A DNA stretch of 64,000 bases from CAYRFE01 sp964423645 [NCBI: uncultured bacterium] (GCA_964423645.1 CAYRFE010000013.1:1-64000); one strand, 5' to 3'. Numbered from the stretch's first letter, positions 47,131 to 56,139 are shown. Made by a program: numbers and translations. The notes: generated by a model not told the origin, from the sequence alone.

Positions 47131-48972
47131 TTACACCGCGTGCGCCGTTGCGCCGTTCGGTGCGCTGTCTATCTCTTCACTGAGCTCTTCTTCAAGCTCG
47201 TTCTGTATATGCCATACTCTGCTGTACAATCCGTCTTGTTCAATCAGCTCTTCATGCGTACCGCATTGCGTCAATTCGCCGTTTTCAAGTACCAAAATCC
47301 TATCGGCTTCAGCAAGCGTCGTAATACGATGCGATATGATAAACGTCGTGGCTCTATCACGGCGTTCTCGCAACGCCTTTCGGATCGCAGCGTCTGTCTC
47401 GGTATCAACGGCACTTAACGAATCATCGAATACTACTATCGCAGGCTTTCGAACAAGCGTGCGTGCAATTGCAACACGTTGCTTTTGTCCACCGGAAAGT
47501 GTCACCCCGCGTTCTCCAACCGCAGTTTCATAGCCGTTCTCAAACTCCATTATGACATCATGTACAGCGGCAGTCATTGATGCAGCTTCTACATCATCTT
47601 TGTGTGCATCAGGTACCGCAAGTGCGATATTATCAAACAGTGTCTTCGAGAATAAAAAAGGCTCCTGCAGGACTATACCTATGTTTTTACGCACATGGGT
47701 CTTATCAATCGTGTTCAGTTCGACTCCGTCGACGGTGATCGATCCTTCATACTCATATAACCTCGGCAACAAGTGCACAAGCGAGCTTTTTCCCGCTCCT
47801 GTAGGACCCAAGATCGCTATGGTCTCACCGGGCTGAGCCTTGAAACTGATGTTTTTCAACACCGGTTTATCGGGAGCATACCCGAATGAAACATTACGAA
47901 ACTCGATCGCACCCGTTATGACAGGTGCCACTAGAGTGGTCTCAACCGTTTCAATCGGCTTTTCAAGCACCTCACGAATACGCCCGAGCGACACCATCGT
48001 TTTACCCAAATCGGCAAGGATACGTCCCATTTGACGCACCGGCCACAAGAGCCGCGCTTCAAATAAGAGAAATGCCACAAGTGTCCCTACCGTCATCACA
48101 TCCGGTGCTTTGATACAGCGTGCCGCGCCTACGGTCAACACTGCTCCGATCTGCAACATACATAAAAAGTCTGATGCCGACCAATAGAACGCGAGAATAC
48201 GGATCAGCTTATACGTCAGATCACGATATTCACGGTTCTTTATATCAAGTTTCTCAATCTCAAATTTTTCACGGGCAAACGCACGCACGACCCGTACACC
48301 GGTAAGGTTTTCCTGCAACACGGTTGAAAGACGTCCTTCCGCTTCATCAGATTTCTGGAATGCAGCCTGCACTTTCATGAAAAACACGACTGCAAACGCA
48401 AAGATGATCGGTATGACTGCCATAGCCACCAGCGTCAATCCGGGATCAAGTGCGATCATAAAGCCAGCAGTGATGGCTAGCATGAAGATCGCACGACCTA
48501 TCTCTACAAACTGACTTGCAAGAAATTTACGTACGGTATCAATATCCGACGTACAACGCTGTACGAGATCTCCCGTTTCTGCCTTCACCAGCGCATCATA
48601 CGGCATACGTTGCAAACGGTCATACATCCTTGTGCGAAAACCCTTTGCCATCGCTTCGGATGCTACCGCCGACCACCGGCCGCGATAATACAAAAACATA
48701 CAGTTCGCAGCTCCGAGTGCAACAAATGCAAACCCGCACAGCCACAAATTCTGCGCCAACACACTCGTACCACCGAGTTTTGCGATAAAACCCATGATCC
48801 ACTCGGGGCCATTCGGCGGTTGATTGCCGATCACCGAGTCGATGGTAAACCGCAACACAAGCGGACCGGTGAGTGAAAACAACGCTGCAAACCCGATAGC
48901 TGCAATTGCACCTATATACAGCGCTCTGTAACCCTTCATAACGTCCCATAAAAGAGACAAATTCTTCTTCAT
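47131..48972 (-). CDS. Heterodimeric ABC exporter subunit, degenerate catalytic site (BmrC/TM287-like)
   Basis: The 613-residue half-transporter has six membrane helices, Walker A GPTGAGKSS and a canonical signature LSGGQKQR. After Walker B it has Asp (VVFDDSLSAVD) where the catalytic Glu should be. The start at 48972 (MKKNLSL) has AGAGGAG upstream; the longer frame would start in the leader. The partner is 45246-47078. A leader ORF and hairpins precede it. Confidence 0.9.
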   Translation of the reverse strand: MKKNLSLLWDVMKGYRALYIGAIAAIGFAALFSLTGPLVLRFTIDSVIGNQPPNGPEWIMGFIAKLGGTSVLAQNLWLCGFAFVALGAANCMFLYYRGRWSAVASEAMAKGFRTRMYDRLQRMPYDALVKAETGDLVQRCTSDIDTVRKFLASQFVEIGRAIFMLAITAGFMIALDPGLTLVAMAVIPIIFAFAVVFFMKVQAAFQKSDEAEGRLSTVLQENLTGVRVVRAFAREKFEIEKLDIKNREYRDLTYKLIRILAFYWSASDFLCMLQIGAVLTVGAARCIKAPDVMTVGTLVAFLLFEARLLWPVRQMGRILADLGKTMVSLGRIREVLEKPIETVETTLVAPVITGAIEFRNVSFGYAPDKPVLKNISFKAQPGETIAILGPTGAGKSSLVHLLPRLYEYEGSITVDGVELNTIDKTHVRKNIGIVLQEPFLFSKTLFDNIALAVPDAHKDDVEAASMTAAVHDVIMEFENGYETAVGERGVTLSGGQKQRVAIARTLVRKPAIVVFDDSLSAVDTETDAAIRKALRERRDRATTFIISHRITTLAEADRILVLENGELTQCGTHEELIEQDGLYSRVWHIQNELEEELSEEIDSAPNGATAHAV

Positions 48973-49003
48973 AGTTGCTCTCCTCTGCTGTGCCAAACCA
49001 ATT

Positions 49004-49083
49004 CCACTACTGCAAGACGCACGCATCTTCGTCTAGTGGTCCGTCACGAATTCGCTGAGAAGTCGTGACATGACGATGATGCG
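49004..49083 (-). promoter_or_regulatory. Attenuator-like leader with mutually exclusive hairpins
   Basis: On the minus strand, stem 1 pairs CGCATCATCGTC (49083-49072) with GACGAAGATGCG (49033-49022), one mismatch, enclosing an inner GTCACGA/TCGTGAC hairpin (49069-49043). Stem 2 pairs CCACTA (49039-49034) with TAGTGG (49009-49004), plus an inner GACG/CGTC, and uses the same GACGAAGATGCG, so the two stems exclude each other. No T-tract follows, so it is not a standard terminator; translational control is possible. Confidence 0.55.
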
Positions 49084-49087
49084 CAAG

Positions 49088-49108
49088 TTACTTAAAATGA
49101 CTGCGCAT
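49088..49108 (-). CDS. Candidate six-codon leader peptide of the ABC exporter
   Basis: The minus-strand ORF reads MRSHFK followed by TAA. It is preceded by AAAGGAGG with a 4-base spacer (49113-49120), the best ribosome-binding site in the region. It ends five bases before stem 1 of the attenuator-like leader. In Bacillus the related bmrCD exporter is controlled by a leader peptide (bmrB), so a leader is plausible; this is by analogy only. Confidence 0.45.
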   Translation of the reverse strand: MRSHFK

Positions 49109-49194
49109 ACAACCTCCTTTGCACGTTTTCACGAACATTATTTTACATCCTTGAGTCCTTGGAAAATTCGTATTTTTCCATTTTTCTGCTTTTC

Positions 49195-49305
49195 TTAACC
49201 CAGGGTGTGGGGACGAAGTCCCCACTATATAACATGGTAAGCCCCTCCCGATCTCCACGGGAGGGGTTTGGGGTGGGCACAAATTCAAAAAATGATCGTT
49301 TTGCA
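49195..49305 (+). repeat. Partial intergenic repeat (core only)
   Basis: Core GGTGTGGGGACGAAGTCCCC...AAGCCCCTCCCGATC...GGGAGGGGTTTGGGGTGGGC, flanked by sequences resembling the MITE-like ends (CCTTGGAAAATTCG on the left and GTTTTGCATAACG on the right). It lies between the RIO kinase stop and the ABC leader. Confidence 0.7.
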
Positions 49306-49316
49306 TAACGCTCTCC

Positions 49317-50042
49317 TTACAATTTATTACGCAGATACAAGTCCCATGTTTCATCAACGCGGGACTCAATATCCGCACCAAAACCGTAACGTTCAAAATA
49401 GCGTCCCACATTCAACATATCTCGGCGAAACATCTCTTTCGCCTGCGAGTGGAACCGTGCATCAATCACCTGCGGAAAATCGATGATCACAGGAGCGCCG
49501 TTATACACTAATATATTATACGGCGAAAGGTCTCCGTGTATCATATCCAATCGGAGCATATCGCGAATTGCATCGGTGATCCCGGTCATAATCGACTGTG
49601 CCTCGTCTCTATCGAGTTTCACGTCCTTTAACTGGGGAGCGATAGTTGTATCACCGATAAATTCCATCGCCAGTGCACTGCCCGTTTGCGCAAACGGACG
49701 AGGGACCGGCACTCCGTAGTTACTCAGCGTTTTGAGCGCTTCGTATTCCGCACACACCCAATATGCCTGCATTGTCTCGCTGTCGGAGAACATATGCAAT
49801 ATATCTCTGCGTTTTCGTATGGTTCTCCCAATCCTACCGTCAAGATAGTCTGTCATATTTGCAAAGCTTCTCTTGTCGATATCCTTGTATACCTTAACAG
49901 CGATCGCGTTATATCCCGTAGAGGGATGTGCCGTGCAGCGGTATACCACTGCTTCTTTTCCGCTTTTTATGACCGTTTCGACATCGGTAATGATACCTGA
50001 TGCGATAAATTGGTCAAAAGTCGTATCTATAGAAATACTCAT
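49317..50042 (-). CDS. RIO-family atypical protein kinase
   Basis: The 241-residue protein has the RIO signatures: GKEAVVYR (nucleotide site), AVKVYK (Lys), HGDLSPYNILVYN (catalytic Asp and Asn) and IIDFPQ (metal Asp). It has a normal RIO1 core, without extensions. Bacterial RIO kinases are less studied than the archaeal and eukaryotic ribosome-maturation kinases. The ATG at 50042 overlaps, as ATGA, the end of a small upstream frame. It has SD AAGGAG and shares the promoter at 50253-50280. Confidence 0.9.
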   Translation of the reverse strand: MSISIDTTFDQFIASGIITDVETVIKSGKEAVVYRCTAHPSTGYNAIAVKVYKDIDKRSFANMTDYLDGRIGRTIRKRRDILHMFSDSETMQAYWVCAEYEALKTLSNYGVPVPRPFAQTGSALAMEFIGDTTIAPQLKDVKLDRDEAQSIMTGITDAIRDMLRLDMIHGDLSPYNILVYNGAPVIIDFPQVIDARFHSQAKEMFRRDMLNVGRYFERYGFGADIESRVDETWDLYLRNKL

Positions 50043-50214
50043 CGTCGTTTCTCCTTTTTTTCACGTTGTACACCACCAAAACCAAATGCCACTGCATCGT
50101 TGATGGGTCGGCGTTTTCTCGTAATGTAGGGAAGTTCTTTTTTTGTTAGAAAGAGCTTGCTTTACGAGGTAACGCTACAACCTCATATGTTCGTATGTTT
50201 CTTACAATGGCCAT
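50039..50214 (-). pseudogene. Small gene before the RIO kinase, with an apparent frameshift
   Basis: Frame A starts at ATG 50214 after a strong AAGGAGG (minus strand) and reads MAIVRNIRTYEVVALPRKASSF, then a TAA at 50148-50146. A second frame reading ...KLFLTKKELPYITRKRRPIN and DAVAFGFGGVQREKKEKRR ends at 50039 with ATGA overlap to the RIO kinase ATG. Joined, they give about 57-60 residues of a basic protein. Frame B has no start of its own. Either it is a frameshifted gene, a sequencing error, or programmed -1 slippage at TTC-TAA. Confidence 0.5.
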
Positions 50215-50252
50215 AGGTCACCTCCTTAAACTTTTTTTATCGCTCAAACGAC

Positions 50253-50280
50253 ATAATACACAGATTTTTTTCGGTGTCAA
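50253..50280 (-). promoter_or_regulatory. Promoter of the RIO-kinase operon
   Basis: Minus-strand TTGACA (50280-50275), a 16-base spacer and TATTAT (50258-50253), 38 bases upstream of the small ORF. Confidence 0.7.
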
Positions 50281-50345
50281 GAATATTTTTAAAATTTTTT
50301 TATTTTTCACAAGGAGAGATCTTTTCAAAACTACCATAGTTTTAA

Positions 50346-50630
50346 TTTGTGCTCTCCCCAAACCCCTCTCGTATAATTCGAGAGGGGCTTAAATTATTAT
50401 ATAGTGGGGACTTCGTCCCCACACCCCTTAAAGAACTTCACAATCTGCATTAAAATAATATCGTGAAGCAATTCAAGTATTTTTTCGTTAAGCAGCGCAT
50501 ACTGTTTGAGCGTAGCGAGTTTATGCGCTGTAGGGAAAATACGCAGAATTGTAGATAATTTTTTACAGCCTTGACCTTTTTGTTACTTTTTGTGTCAAGA
50601 CAAAAAGTAAGGCAGAGTTTCACCACCCCG
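50346..50630 (-). repeat. 285-bp direct repeat, copy A
   Basis: Matches 50854-51138 along its entire length with about five substitutions and no gap. It contains the CCCCTCTCG...CGAGAGGGG and GGGGACTTCGTCCCC hairpins, a CAGCGCATA/TATGCGCTG stem and TTACTTTTTGT/ACAAAAAGTAA. A fragment of the last hairpin recurs near 45140. Confidence 0.9.
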
Positions 50631-50730
50631 GCAGGTTGTGCCACCGATTGCAGTCGTGGCGACCCCTTGTGGTCGCCCGGTATACCGATTTTCCAAAAAG
50701 AAGACCTTAAAAAATCAACATCAAAACAGG

Positions 50731-50760
50731 GTGTCATTATCGGGCTTGACCCGATAATCC
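50731..50760. repeat. Hairpin shared with 45006-45035
   Basis: The identical 30-base hairpin unit lies between the two 285-bp direct repeats. The rest of the 223-base spacer (50631-50853) has no recognisable gene. Confidence 0.6.
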
Positions 50761-50853
50761 AGATGATTTCAAATATTTCCGGTTTACTTTTTTCGCAAGA
50801 ATAACTCATAAAAAACATTTCGAGAAACCTTTGCGAAACTACCTCTTTTCAAC

Positions 50854-51138
50854 TTTGTGCTCTGCCCAAACCCCTCTCGTATAATTTGAGAGGGGCTTAA
50901 ATTATTATATAATGGGGACTTCGTCCCCACACCCCTTAAAGAACTTCACAATCGGCATTAAAAAAATATCGTGAAGCAATTCAAGTATTTTTTCGTTAAG
51001 CAGCGCATACTGTTTGAGCGTAGCGAGTTTATGCGCTGTAGGGAAAATACGCAGAATTGTAGATAATTTTTTACAGCCTTGACCTTTTTGTTACTTTTTG
51101 TGTCAAGACAAAAAGTAAGGCAGAGTTTCACCACCCCG
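50854..51138 (-). repeat. 285-bp direct repeat, copy B
   Basis: Second copy of the repeat at 50346-50630, 508 bases downstream and in the same orientation, so the segment was probably duplicated. It ends 65 bases before the WG-repeat gene stop. Its left flank (50838-50853) begins with the CCTTTGCGAAAC end of the MITE-like form. Confidence 0.9.
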
Positions 51139-51203
51139 TCGCTTCAGGCAACCCCTCCTTGAAAATGAGGGGAGTTCTGAAATCTATTTTCGCTTCAAAA
51201 TTC

Positions 51204-52391
51204 TTAGTTACCATTAGATCCTTTGTAAAGATTATAATCCTTTAAAAATATTTGAAATATACAATACCCATTATTAAAACCCATAATATGTGGATATCCC
51301 TTAATATGAGATATATCATTAACTATTTTTAGTTCCCTATTAATAATATATTTTCCATTTTCATTACACACAATAGCATAACCTTCATTAAAAAAGGTTA
51401 TACATTGATATTGATCCGGCTTAATAATCCACTCACCGTCAGTAGTTAATAATCCCGCGTAAGTTTTGTCATTATGTTTTTCATAGACAATTATTTGATT
51501 TTTATAAACGCTAAACCTGTTCAAATCTCTATCCATATGGTACTTATAAATGATCTTATTATTCCTGTTGATTATAAAATCCTCATTTGCCTTACTAACC
51601 TTGGTTACTCCATCTATATAAGGCGACACATAATCATATTCAATTGGAATGATTATACTCCCTTTATTATCGATAAAGCCACACTTTAAATCCTTTTTTA
51701 TAATGAATAATCCACATGTTGCTGAGCCTATATAATCATATATTGGCTCAAGAAGTATTTTTCCTTGTAAATTCATCATTCCAAAATAAGACTTATTATT
51801 TTTATTTATTCTTATAATTTTAGCATCATTTTCCTCCCAATAGTCAGAATTCCAGTTTTGAAGTTTCCATTTTAGGGATAGACTCGTATAATATTTCCAT
51901 TCGATATTACTTATAGGTCCAGTTAACAATGCATAGGAACTCTCTCCATTCATTAATATCATATAAATTGTTTCATATTCAGGATTTATTACCCAATTGC
52001 CATTAATATCAATTACACCATCAAGATATTTCTCTGTATCGTTATCTTTAATTGTTACAATTGCATATTTATCATAAAAAGGTTGATTACGGGCAATTGA
52101 GTATATTTTCCCATTATATTGAATCGTATCATTAAAAACCAATTTACCAGAATATGATATATATCCCAATTGATAATAATAAGGTGATTTTTCTCTCAAT
52201 ATTTTTACAGGAATTAGATCATCATATCGCTCAAAATCATTATTTGTTTCTACAAGCCTCATTTTCGGATTCTCATAGATTACATTTCCCTCTAAACTTA
52301 CAATACCAATGTGTCCAAAGTCTATTATTATACTCGCAAAAGTAATCTCAAAAACACAAAAAACAAAACATAAAAACAATAATTTCTTCAT
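51204..52391 (-). CDS. Exported WG-repeat protein
   Basis: The 395-residue protein has a signal peptide (about 1-19, VFEITFAS) and WG (KWG/PF14903-like) repeats, e.g. DGVIDINGNWVINPEYETI, FGMMNLQGKILLEPIYDYI and CGFIDNKGSIIIPIEYDYV. WG repeats form beta-rich, possibly propeller-like surfaces of unknown role. The gene is visibly more AT-rich than its neighbours, with long A/T runs, suggesting acquisition. Start at 52391 (MKKLLF) is chosen for the signal peptide; the ribosome-binding site is weak. Confidence 0.82.
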   Translation of the reverse strand: MKKLLFLCFVFCVFEITFASIIIDFGHIGIVSLEGNVIYENPKMRLVETNNDFERYDDLIPVKILREKSPYYYQLGYISYSGKLVFNDTIQYNGKIYSIARNQPFYDKYAIVTIKDNDTEKYLDGVIDINGNWVINPEYETIYMILMNGESSYALLTGPISNIEWKYYTSLSLKWKLQNWNSDYWEENDAKIIRINKNNKSYFGMMNLQGKILLEPIYDYIGSATCGLFIIKKDLKCGFIDNKGSIIIPIEYDYVSPYIDGVTKVSKANEDFIINRNNKIIYKYHMDRDLNRFSVYKNQIIVYEKHNDKTYAGLLTTDGEWIIKPDQYQCITFFNEGYAIVCNENGKYIINRELKIVNDISHIKGYPHIMGFNNGYCIFQIFLKDYNLYKGSNGN

Positions 52392-52433
52392 ACGCTCCAC
52401 CACACTTTATAAATTTTAAGTACAAACTTTTAA

Positions 52434-54767
52434 CTACCTCAACCACACCTCCGTGGTCACACCGCGGTTGTTCTCGTATTTATATGATTTTACCGGTTTA
52501 TAGTGCTTCAGATAGTCATGAATGGCTCTTCGCAGTATGCCGCTTCCTACCCCGTGCACGACTCGCACCATCTCGAAGTTCTTCAACAGCGCATACGACA
52601 AAAAATCCTCAAGTTTATCGAGCGCATCTTCGCAGTTCATCCCCACAAGCACAAGCTCCTGCCCGACAAACTTATTGGCGCTATCCACCAGATACACACG
52701 CTCAACGGGTTCCTTCTTCTTTGCTTGTTTCACTTTATGCCCGCGCATGTCGCTTTTCTTGATCTTTATGATCTTACCGTTCATCTCAAGATCGTATTCA
52801 TTCTTTTTCGCATCAAATGCCGTTATTTTCCCCTGAACACCGAATTTCTCGATATACACCGTATCGCCGATCTGCGGTTCGGTAATTTTTTCTATTCCTT
52901 CTTCTGCCTTTTTACGCTCGACTTGCGCCATCTCAATGGCTATCACTGCCGCTTCTTTCGCATTCTTCAATGATTCTTCATCGGATTTTCCTTCTCTGAT
53001 CTCTTTTACAAGTCTGTTCAATTCACTGCGGATAGACACAAATTCATTTTCAAAATCCATCAGCGATTCGAGTTTTTTCCGCGTGCGCTTCTTTGTAATA
53101 TCTTCTAATTCGCGTTCATAACGCGCCATTTTTTCTGCAAGAATTGCATTTTCACGTTCGTAATTGGCACGAAGTATCTCGGTAGATGAAAGCTCACGTT
53201 CAAGACGAGTGATCGTTTCTTCAAGTTTGATATGCGTAGTATCCATCAGTGAATACGCCCTATCGATAACTTCTGACGGCATACCGAGTTTTTTTGCAAC
53301 AAGCAGACCGTTACTGGATCCCGGGATACCGATCTTTATCGCAAATAACGGTTGAATATTATCATAATCGAATAAACACGATGCATTTTCAAGTCGTCCG
53401 TCTTCCATCGAATGACGTTTGAGCGCATTATAATGTGTCGTGGTGATCACGACCGCACCGTTGTCAAGAAAATGATCGATAAGCGACATCGCGAGTGCGG
53501 CCCCCTCTTCGGGATCAGTTCCGACACCCACTTCATCAAGTAACACAAGCGTGCTGGTGCTTACGTCACGTGCAAATTGCGATAAATGTTGCACATGTCC
53601 TGAAAATGTTGAAAGATTTGCCTCGATACTCTGAAAATCGCCGATATCGACAAAAATATTCTCAAACAGCGCAATATTGGAAAGTTGCTCGGCCGGGATC
53701 AATAATCCGTACATCGCCATCAGCGTGAATAAGCCGACCGTTTTGAGTGCGACGGTTTTTCCTCCGGCATTCGGGCCGGTGATCACAAGCCCCTTTTTCC
53801 CGTCTTTGATATAAATATCTACCGGCACAACGGTCTTTTTATCCAAAAGCGGATGTCGTCCGCGATAGATCTCGACAATGCCTTGCGTATTGATCAAAGG
53901 TTTTACGGCGTTACAATCCAGCGAGAAACGCACTTTTGCAAGCAAAAAATCGATATAATAAAACGTATCGGCACTGATCATGATATCACGAATGTCTGCA
54001 TGAATTCGTTTACCGAGATCGTATATGATCGCCCGTTTTTCTGCTTCAATACGAAATCGTATCGACTGCAGATCATTATTGAGATCGATCACCGCAAGAG
54101 GTTCCACATACACTGTACCACCGGTTGCAGAACTGCCCTGCACGATGCCCTTTACCTGACGCACATTTGCCGACTTTACGGGAAATACATAACGGTCATT
54201 ACGTAATGTCACATAGTCTTCCTGCAACAGATTATCGCCACGGTAGCGGTTGAGCATCTCATTTAACTGCTTTTCGACGTGTTTTCGCAATTTTGCTTCT
54301 TCCGCAAAGAGTCGTTTCAACTCTGGTGATGCAGTGTCTTTAATAGCGCCTTCATCGTCGATCTTTGCATTAATGAGTGCAACGATATCACCAAATTGAA
54401 ACAATGAAAACGTATATTCATGCAACAAATAATATTCGGTATGTTTTTCAAGTACTTTACGTATACGTCCAATGTCCTCCAACATATACTGCAGTTTTTT
54501 ATACATCAGCGGTTCATGATAATACTGACTTTTTGAAATACCCGTCAACAATTCATCCAGATCATACACATGATTGATGGCGAAATCATCCTGTTTGAGA
54601 TACAAATCCCGCGCTTCCGCGGTACATTGCAAACGCGCTTCCACCTCTTCACGATCGGTGGAAAAATCCGTCTCATCAATTATTGCACGTGCATGTTCCG
54701 AAAGCGCACTGCGCTTGAGCATTTCTTTCACACGGTCAAATTCAAGTTTTTCAATATTACTAAACAT
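52434..54767 (-). CDS. mutS2: MutS2, endonuclease and ribosome-collision/recombination ATPase
   Basis: The 777-residue protein has the MutS core without mismatch-binding domain I: helical lever/clamp, ATPase with Walker A TGPNAGGKT (about residue 330) and DEVGVGTDPEEGAA. A long coiled-coil region precedes a C-terminal Smr domain (about 705-777) with VVHGVGSGILRRAIHDYL. MutS2 is implicated in suppressing recombination and rescuing stalled ribosomes. Its ATG has AAGGAGA upstream. Confidence 0.95.
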   Translation of the reverse strand: MFSNIEKLEFDRVKEMLKRSALSEHARAIIDETDFSTDREEVEARLQCTAEARDLYLKQDDFAINHVYDLDELLTGISKSQYYHEPLMYKKLQYMLEDIGRIRKVLEKHTEYYLLHEYTFSLFQFGDIVALINAKIDDEGAIKDTASPELKRLFAEEAKLRKHVEKQLNEMLNRYRGDNLLQEDYVTLRNDRYVFPVKSANVRQVKGIVQGSSATGGTVYVEPLAVIDLNNDLQSIRFRIEAEKRAIIYDLGKRIHADIRDIMISADTFYYIDFLLAKVRFSLDCNAVKPLINTQGIVEIYRGRHPLLDKKTVVPVDIYIKDGKKGLVITGPNAGGKTVALKTVGLFTLMAMYGLLIPAEQLSNIALFENIFVDIGDFQSIEANLSTFSGHVQHLSQFARDVSTSTLVLLDEVGVGTDPEEGAALAMSLIDHFLDNGAVVITTTHYNALKRHSMEDGRLENASCLFDYDNIQPLFAIKIGIPGSSNGLLVAKKLGMPSEVIDRAYSLMDTTHIKLEETITRLERELSSTEILRANYERENAILAEKMARYERELEDITKKRTRKKLESLMDFENEFVSIRSELNRLVKEIREGKSDEESLKNAKEAAVIAIEMAQVERKKAEEGIEKITEPQIGDTVYIEKFGVQGKITAFDAKKNEYDLEMNGKIIKIKKSDMRGHKVKQAKKKEPVERVYLVDSANKFVGQELVLVGMNCEDALDKLEDFLSYALLKNFEMVRVVHGVGSGILRRAIHDYLKHYKPVKSYKYENNRGVTTEVWLR

Positions 54768-54785
54768 AACTATTCTCCTTTACCA

Positions 54786-54815
54786 ATAAAAAAACGGCGT
54801 ACTCTCATACGCCGT
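54786..54815 (-). terminator. Terminator of gcvT
   Basis: Stem ACGGCGTA/TACGCCGT with a 6-base loop and a T-tract in the minus direction, about 47 bases after the gcvT stop. A second, small TCCCGA/TCGGGA hairpin sits at 54837-54853. Confidence 0.85.
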
Positions 54816-54861
54816 TACAATACGTAAGTAATGTATTCCCGATTATGTCGGGAAATTACGC

Positions 54862-55971
54862 TTACTTTGTATACGCTTTTTGATAAAACGGAGTTTTGAC
54901 GATCACGGCTTTTTTCATTTTACCGCGAATGTCGATATAAATTTCCGTTCCGATCTTTGTATATGCGGTTGGCACATACCCAAGACCAAGATTTTTATCA
55001 AGAAACGGCGTGTATGTTCCACTGGTCACAACACCAATTTTTTCATTGTTCGCATTATAAATATCCATGCCGTGACGAGGAATACCTTTGTCTACCAATT
55101 CAAAACCGCGTAATGCACGCGTTGTGCCTTCAGATGCGTGTTTTTTAATGACATCATGTCCGTTAAATGCGGGTTTTTCGAGGTCTACCGTCCATTTTAA
55201 GGCGGCTTCGATCGGTGTGGTAGTATCATCAATATCATTGCCGTACAACGCTAATTTTGCCTCAAAACGCAATGTATCGCGAGCACCCAAACCGATCGGC
55301 TCAATACCGAATTCTTTACCGGCCTCGAAAACCGCATTCCATACGTCAACGGCATACTTATTCTCTACCATGATTTCAAAGCCGTCCTCACCGGTATAAC
55401 CTGTGCGAGAAATCATCGGTATTTTAATGCCTTTGATCTCGGTATCTTTGACGAGGTGGAAGAATTCTACTTTTGAAAGATCATTTTTTACGAGTTTCTG
55501 TACTGTTTTCTCTGCTTTAGGTCCTTGAACGGAAATAAGTGACACTTCATCACTAAAATTACGTAATATCTCCAAATTCATACCTTGTGCGTTTTTCTGG
55601 ACCCATGCCCAGTCTTTATCAATATTTGACGCATTGACAACAAAATAAAAATGATCCTGCCCGAGACGATAGCATAACAGATCGTCAACGATCGTTCCGT
55701 TCTCATAACACATCGGAGAATACAATACCTGGTATATAGCCAATTTTTCAGCATTGTTGGTGATAAGTTTTTGAATTAATGCAAGTGCATCTTTTCCTTT
55801 CAATTCGAATTCGCCCATATGCGATACGTCAAAGACTCCTACCCCATTACGCACGACCATATGTTCATGAACCATACCTTGTGAATACTGAATAGGCAAT
55901 TCCCATCCCGAAAAATCAACCAGTTTCCCCCCGACCTTTTCATGAACGTCACGTAACGCAGTTCTTCTCAT
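54862..55971 (-). CDS. gcvT: Aminomethyltransferase, glycine-cleavage T protein
   Basis: The 369-residue enzyme transfers the aminomethyl group to tetrahydrofolate in the glycine-cleavage system. GVFDVSHMGEFELKG, SRTGYTGEDGFEI and GLGARDTLRFEAKLALYG are diagnostic GcvT segments. The start at 55971 (MRRTALRD) is chosen because AAGGAG is nine bases upstream; the frame is open to 55989, where AAGGAG would overlap the start. gcvH and gcvP are not in the window. Confidence 0.95.
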   Translation of the reverse strand: MRRTALRDVHEKVGGKLVDFSGWELPIQYSQGMVHEHMVVRNGVGVFDVSHMGEFELKGKDALALIQKLITNNAEKLAIYQVLYSPMCYENGTIVDDLLCYRLGQDHFYFVVNASNIDKDWAWVQKNAQGMNLEILRNFSDEVSLISVQGPKAEKTVQKLVKNDLSKVEFFHLVKDTEIKGIKIPMISRTGYTGEDGFEIMVENKYAVDVWNAVFEAGKEFGIEPIGLGARDTLRFEAKLALYGNDIDDTTTPIEAALKWTVDLEKPAFNGHDVIKKHASEGTTRALRGFELVDKGIPRHGMDIYNANNEKIGVVTSGTYTPFLDKNLGLGYVPTAYTKIGTEIYIDIRGKMKKAVIVKTPFYQKAYTK

Positions 55972-56001
55972 ATATATCATCTCCTTCATATTTTTTAGCA
56001 G

Positions 56002-56029
56002 ATTGTAGCGTACTGCATAGAAATGTCAA
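56002..56029 (-). promoter_or_regulatory. Promoter of gcvT
   Basis: Minus-strand TTGACA (56029-56024), a 16-base spacer and TACAAT (56007-56002), 31 bases before the start. No glycine riboswitch fold is visible between it and the gene. Confidence 0.7.
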
Positions 56030-56139
56030 GGGAGTAATGAAACAAACGTCGTGATATGTTGCGATCGCCACTTGTATTACTGGCAAAATTTCTCTGTAAT
56101 ATGAATTCAGCTCCCCGTTGCGAATACGCGTTTACTTGT

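Noticed and set aside
49088-49411. Long 107-codon reading of the frame containing MRSHFK
   Set aside because: Upstream part runs through the repeat core and into the RIO kinase gene; only the last six codons have an SD.
50346-51138. CRISPR array
   Set aside because: The repeats are 285 bp, only two copies, with a 223-base spacer; no cas genes. It is a duplication of intergenic repeats.
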